The translations under genes and the position numbers were made by a program. A stretch of 16,732 nucleotides of DNA, from NCBI GenBank assembly GCA_017552165.1, contig JAFZCF010000177.1:1-16732 (forward strand), read 5' to 3'. The notes below the pieces were generated by a model that did not search any database, was not told where the DNA came from, and saw only the letters and a list, made by a program, of their open reading frames with translations. The DNA is from Clostridia bacterium (GTDB lineage Bacteria > Bacillota_A > Clostridia > Oscillospirales > CAG-272). This document shows positions 15,814-16,732 of this stretch, one piece after another; the first letter of the stretch is position 1, and each line of letters opens with the position of its first letter.

Positions 15814-16008
15814 TCAGGCAGCAGGTTCCCAGATTCCATCGGACACTTCGCCGAGGGGCGTGCCGTCGCTTGAGAATACCGTGTTTCCGACGAGCGTCGC
15901 GCCGGTGTACGTCGTGCCGTTAATGGTAAACGTTCCGCGGGTGATCGAGCCCTGGCCGTCAACCGATTTGTCGGTCGCGCTCGTTCTGAGCATTACAAGT
16001 CCCTTCAT
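15814..16008 (-). CDS. Small protein of unknown function (64 aa)
   Basis: The ATG at 16008 is preceded by AGGAGG at a ten-base distance, and the gene starts 20 bp after the end of the upstream gene, which supports a real gene in the same operon. The protein has no signal peptide, membrane segment or cysteine. It is rich in Thr, Gly and Ser, with a likely beta pattern in its second half (GTFTINGTTYTG, NTVFSSDGTPLG), and ends in GIWEPAA. I do not recognise a family. It could be a structural or accessory partner of the protein encoded just upstream. Confidence 0.6.
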   Translation of the reverse strand: MKGLVMLRTSATDKSVDGQGSITRGTFTINGTTYTGATLVGNTVFSSDGTPLGEVSDGIWEPAA

Positions 16009-16028
16009 TATTTTGTTTCCTCCTGTGT

Positions 16029-16732
16029 TCAGACGATCGAGTTGGAGCTCGTGCCCTCGACGAGGGTAAAGCTCACAACGTCCTGATAGGTGATGGTCCC
16101 GTCAGCCGACTTGATGAACGTACGAGCGTAGAGCGTCGAACCGTTCGCAAGGTTGTCTGTCGGGAGATCGAGCCAGTGTACTGATATGAGTTTGTCGCCT
16201 TCCTCGCCACCGAGGTTCTCAGCGGTGATGACCGTTTGGCCATAGCAGGCGCTCTGCACGAGAGCGTCATACTTCGTGCATGCACGGGAGAAGAGCGGGT
16301 TTCCGCCGTCGGCCACAAACTTGCAGCTTGCTTCAGTGTCGGAGAAGACGATTCCGACCGTGTCGGTCACGTCCGCCTTAACGACTGCGTTGAGATAGAA
16401 CGCGTCTATCTTATCGTCCGCGTCGGCGTCGGCATAGGAGATCCTGAGCTCGGACACATCCGGCGCCTCGACGGGATCAACAAGCTCCGTCCTCGAGACG
16501 CTGCCGTCGCCCGTGAAGCCGAGCTGCCATGCGAGAGACTTGTAGCCGCCCTCGTATTCTGCCGGTACGCCGTTGAAGTACGCTCTGAAGCCCGAACTGG
16601 GAGCCATACGGTAGCTGCATATAGCCCACGTAGTGTTTTCGAAATTGGTCAGTACGGCAAGATATTCGCCGGCGTCGAGTCCGCTGCCAAGATAAATCTT
16701 GCTGTTAACGTTCCTGTTTTCAAATGTATTCC
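16029..16732 (-). CDS. C-terminal part of a beta-rich protein, cut by the window edge
   Basis: The reading frame stays open to the right edge, giving 233 residues with no start in the window; the first Met (codon at 16605-16607) is internal, because 41 more in-frame residues precede it. The sequence has beta-rich stretches, an acidic Asp-Ala-Asp run (YADADADDKID) and a C-terminal LYARTFIKSADGTITY segment resembling Ig- or fibronectin-like modules of Firmicute surface proteins. No membrane anchor or lipobox is visible in this part; it ends in SSNSIV. The missing N-terminus would decide whether it is secreted. Its function is unknown, but the close spacing to the 64-aa gene indicates a shared operon. 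Confidence 0.7.
   Translation of the reverse strand, partial: NTFENRNVNSKIYLGSGLDAGEYLAVLTNFENTTWAICSYRMAPSSGFRAYFNGVPAEYEGGYKSLAWQLGFTGDGSVSRTELVDPVEAPDVSELRISYADADADDKIDAFYLNAVVKADVTDTVGIVFSDTEASCKFVADGGNPLFSRACTKYDALVQSACYGQTVITAENLGGEEGDKLISVHWLDLPTDNLANGSTLYARTFIKSADGTITYQDVVSFTLVEGTSSNSIV

Overview
The window reads as a carbohydrate-use and cell-surface locus from a Gram-positive gut-type Firmicute, most likely an uncultured member of the Clostridia. This is an inference from strong AGGAGG ribosome sites, lipobox lipoproteins, C-terminal membrane anchors with Lys/Arg tails, moderately GC-rich codon use and no outer-membrane (SusC/SusD) proteins. All twelve genes lie on the minus strand, so transcription runs from the right edge to the left. 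I see no tRNA, rRNA, CRISPR array, transposase or phage gene.

Right part (about 5689-16732): a surface and secreted cluster. It holds the 3' end of a beta-rich protein cut by the window edge, a 64-residue orphan protein, two signal-peptide proteins with a C-terminal membrane helix (525 and 351 aa), and three tandem paralogous lipoproteins with a right-handed beta-helix (pectate-lyase-like fold; 695, 696 and 1009 aa). One module of about 200 residues (hallmarks Y-[MV]-W-T-R, NGER, GFKGW-Y-IPF-SY, LLTGPY, V-FDE) occurs four times: twice in the 525-aa protein, once in the 351-aa protein and once fused to the beta-helix in the 1009-aa lipoprotein. I read it as a candidate glycan- or partner-binding domain that links the anchored proteins to the beta-helix proteins.

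Left part (about 36-5622): a compact five-gene operon with its own extended -10 promoter (5614-5622) and a terminator (36-79). It encodes an L-fucose/L-arabinose isomerase-family protein, a GatZ/KbaZ-like tagatose-bisphosphate aldolase subunit, a HAD phosphatase, a CE2-like SGNH esterase lipoprotein and a glycerophosphodiester phosphodiesterase-family protein.

Taken together this looks like a Gram-positive analogue of a polysaccharide-utilisation locus. Surface-anchored proteins would bind a glycan, beta-helix lipoproteins (possible lyases or hydrolases) would cut it, the esterase would remove acetyl groups, and the cytoplasmic enzymes would process the sugar. The target polysaccharide cannot be told from the sequence. 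No transporter, sugar kinase or catalytic aldolase subunit is present in the window.
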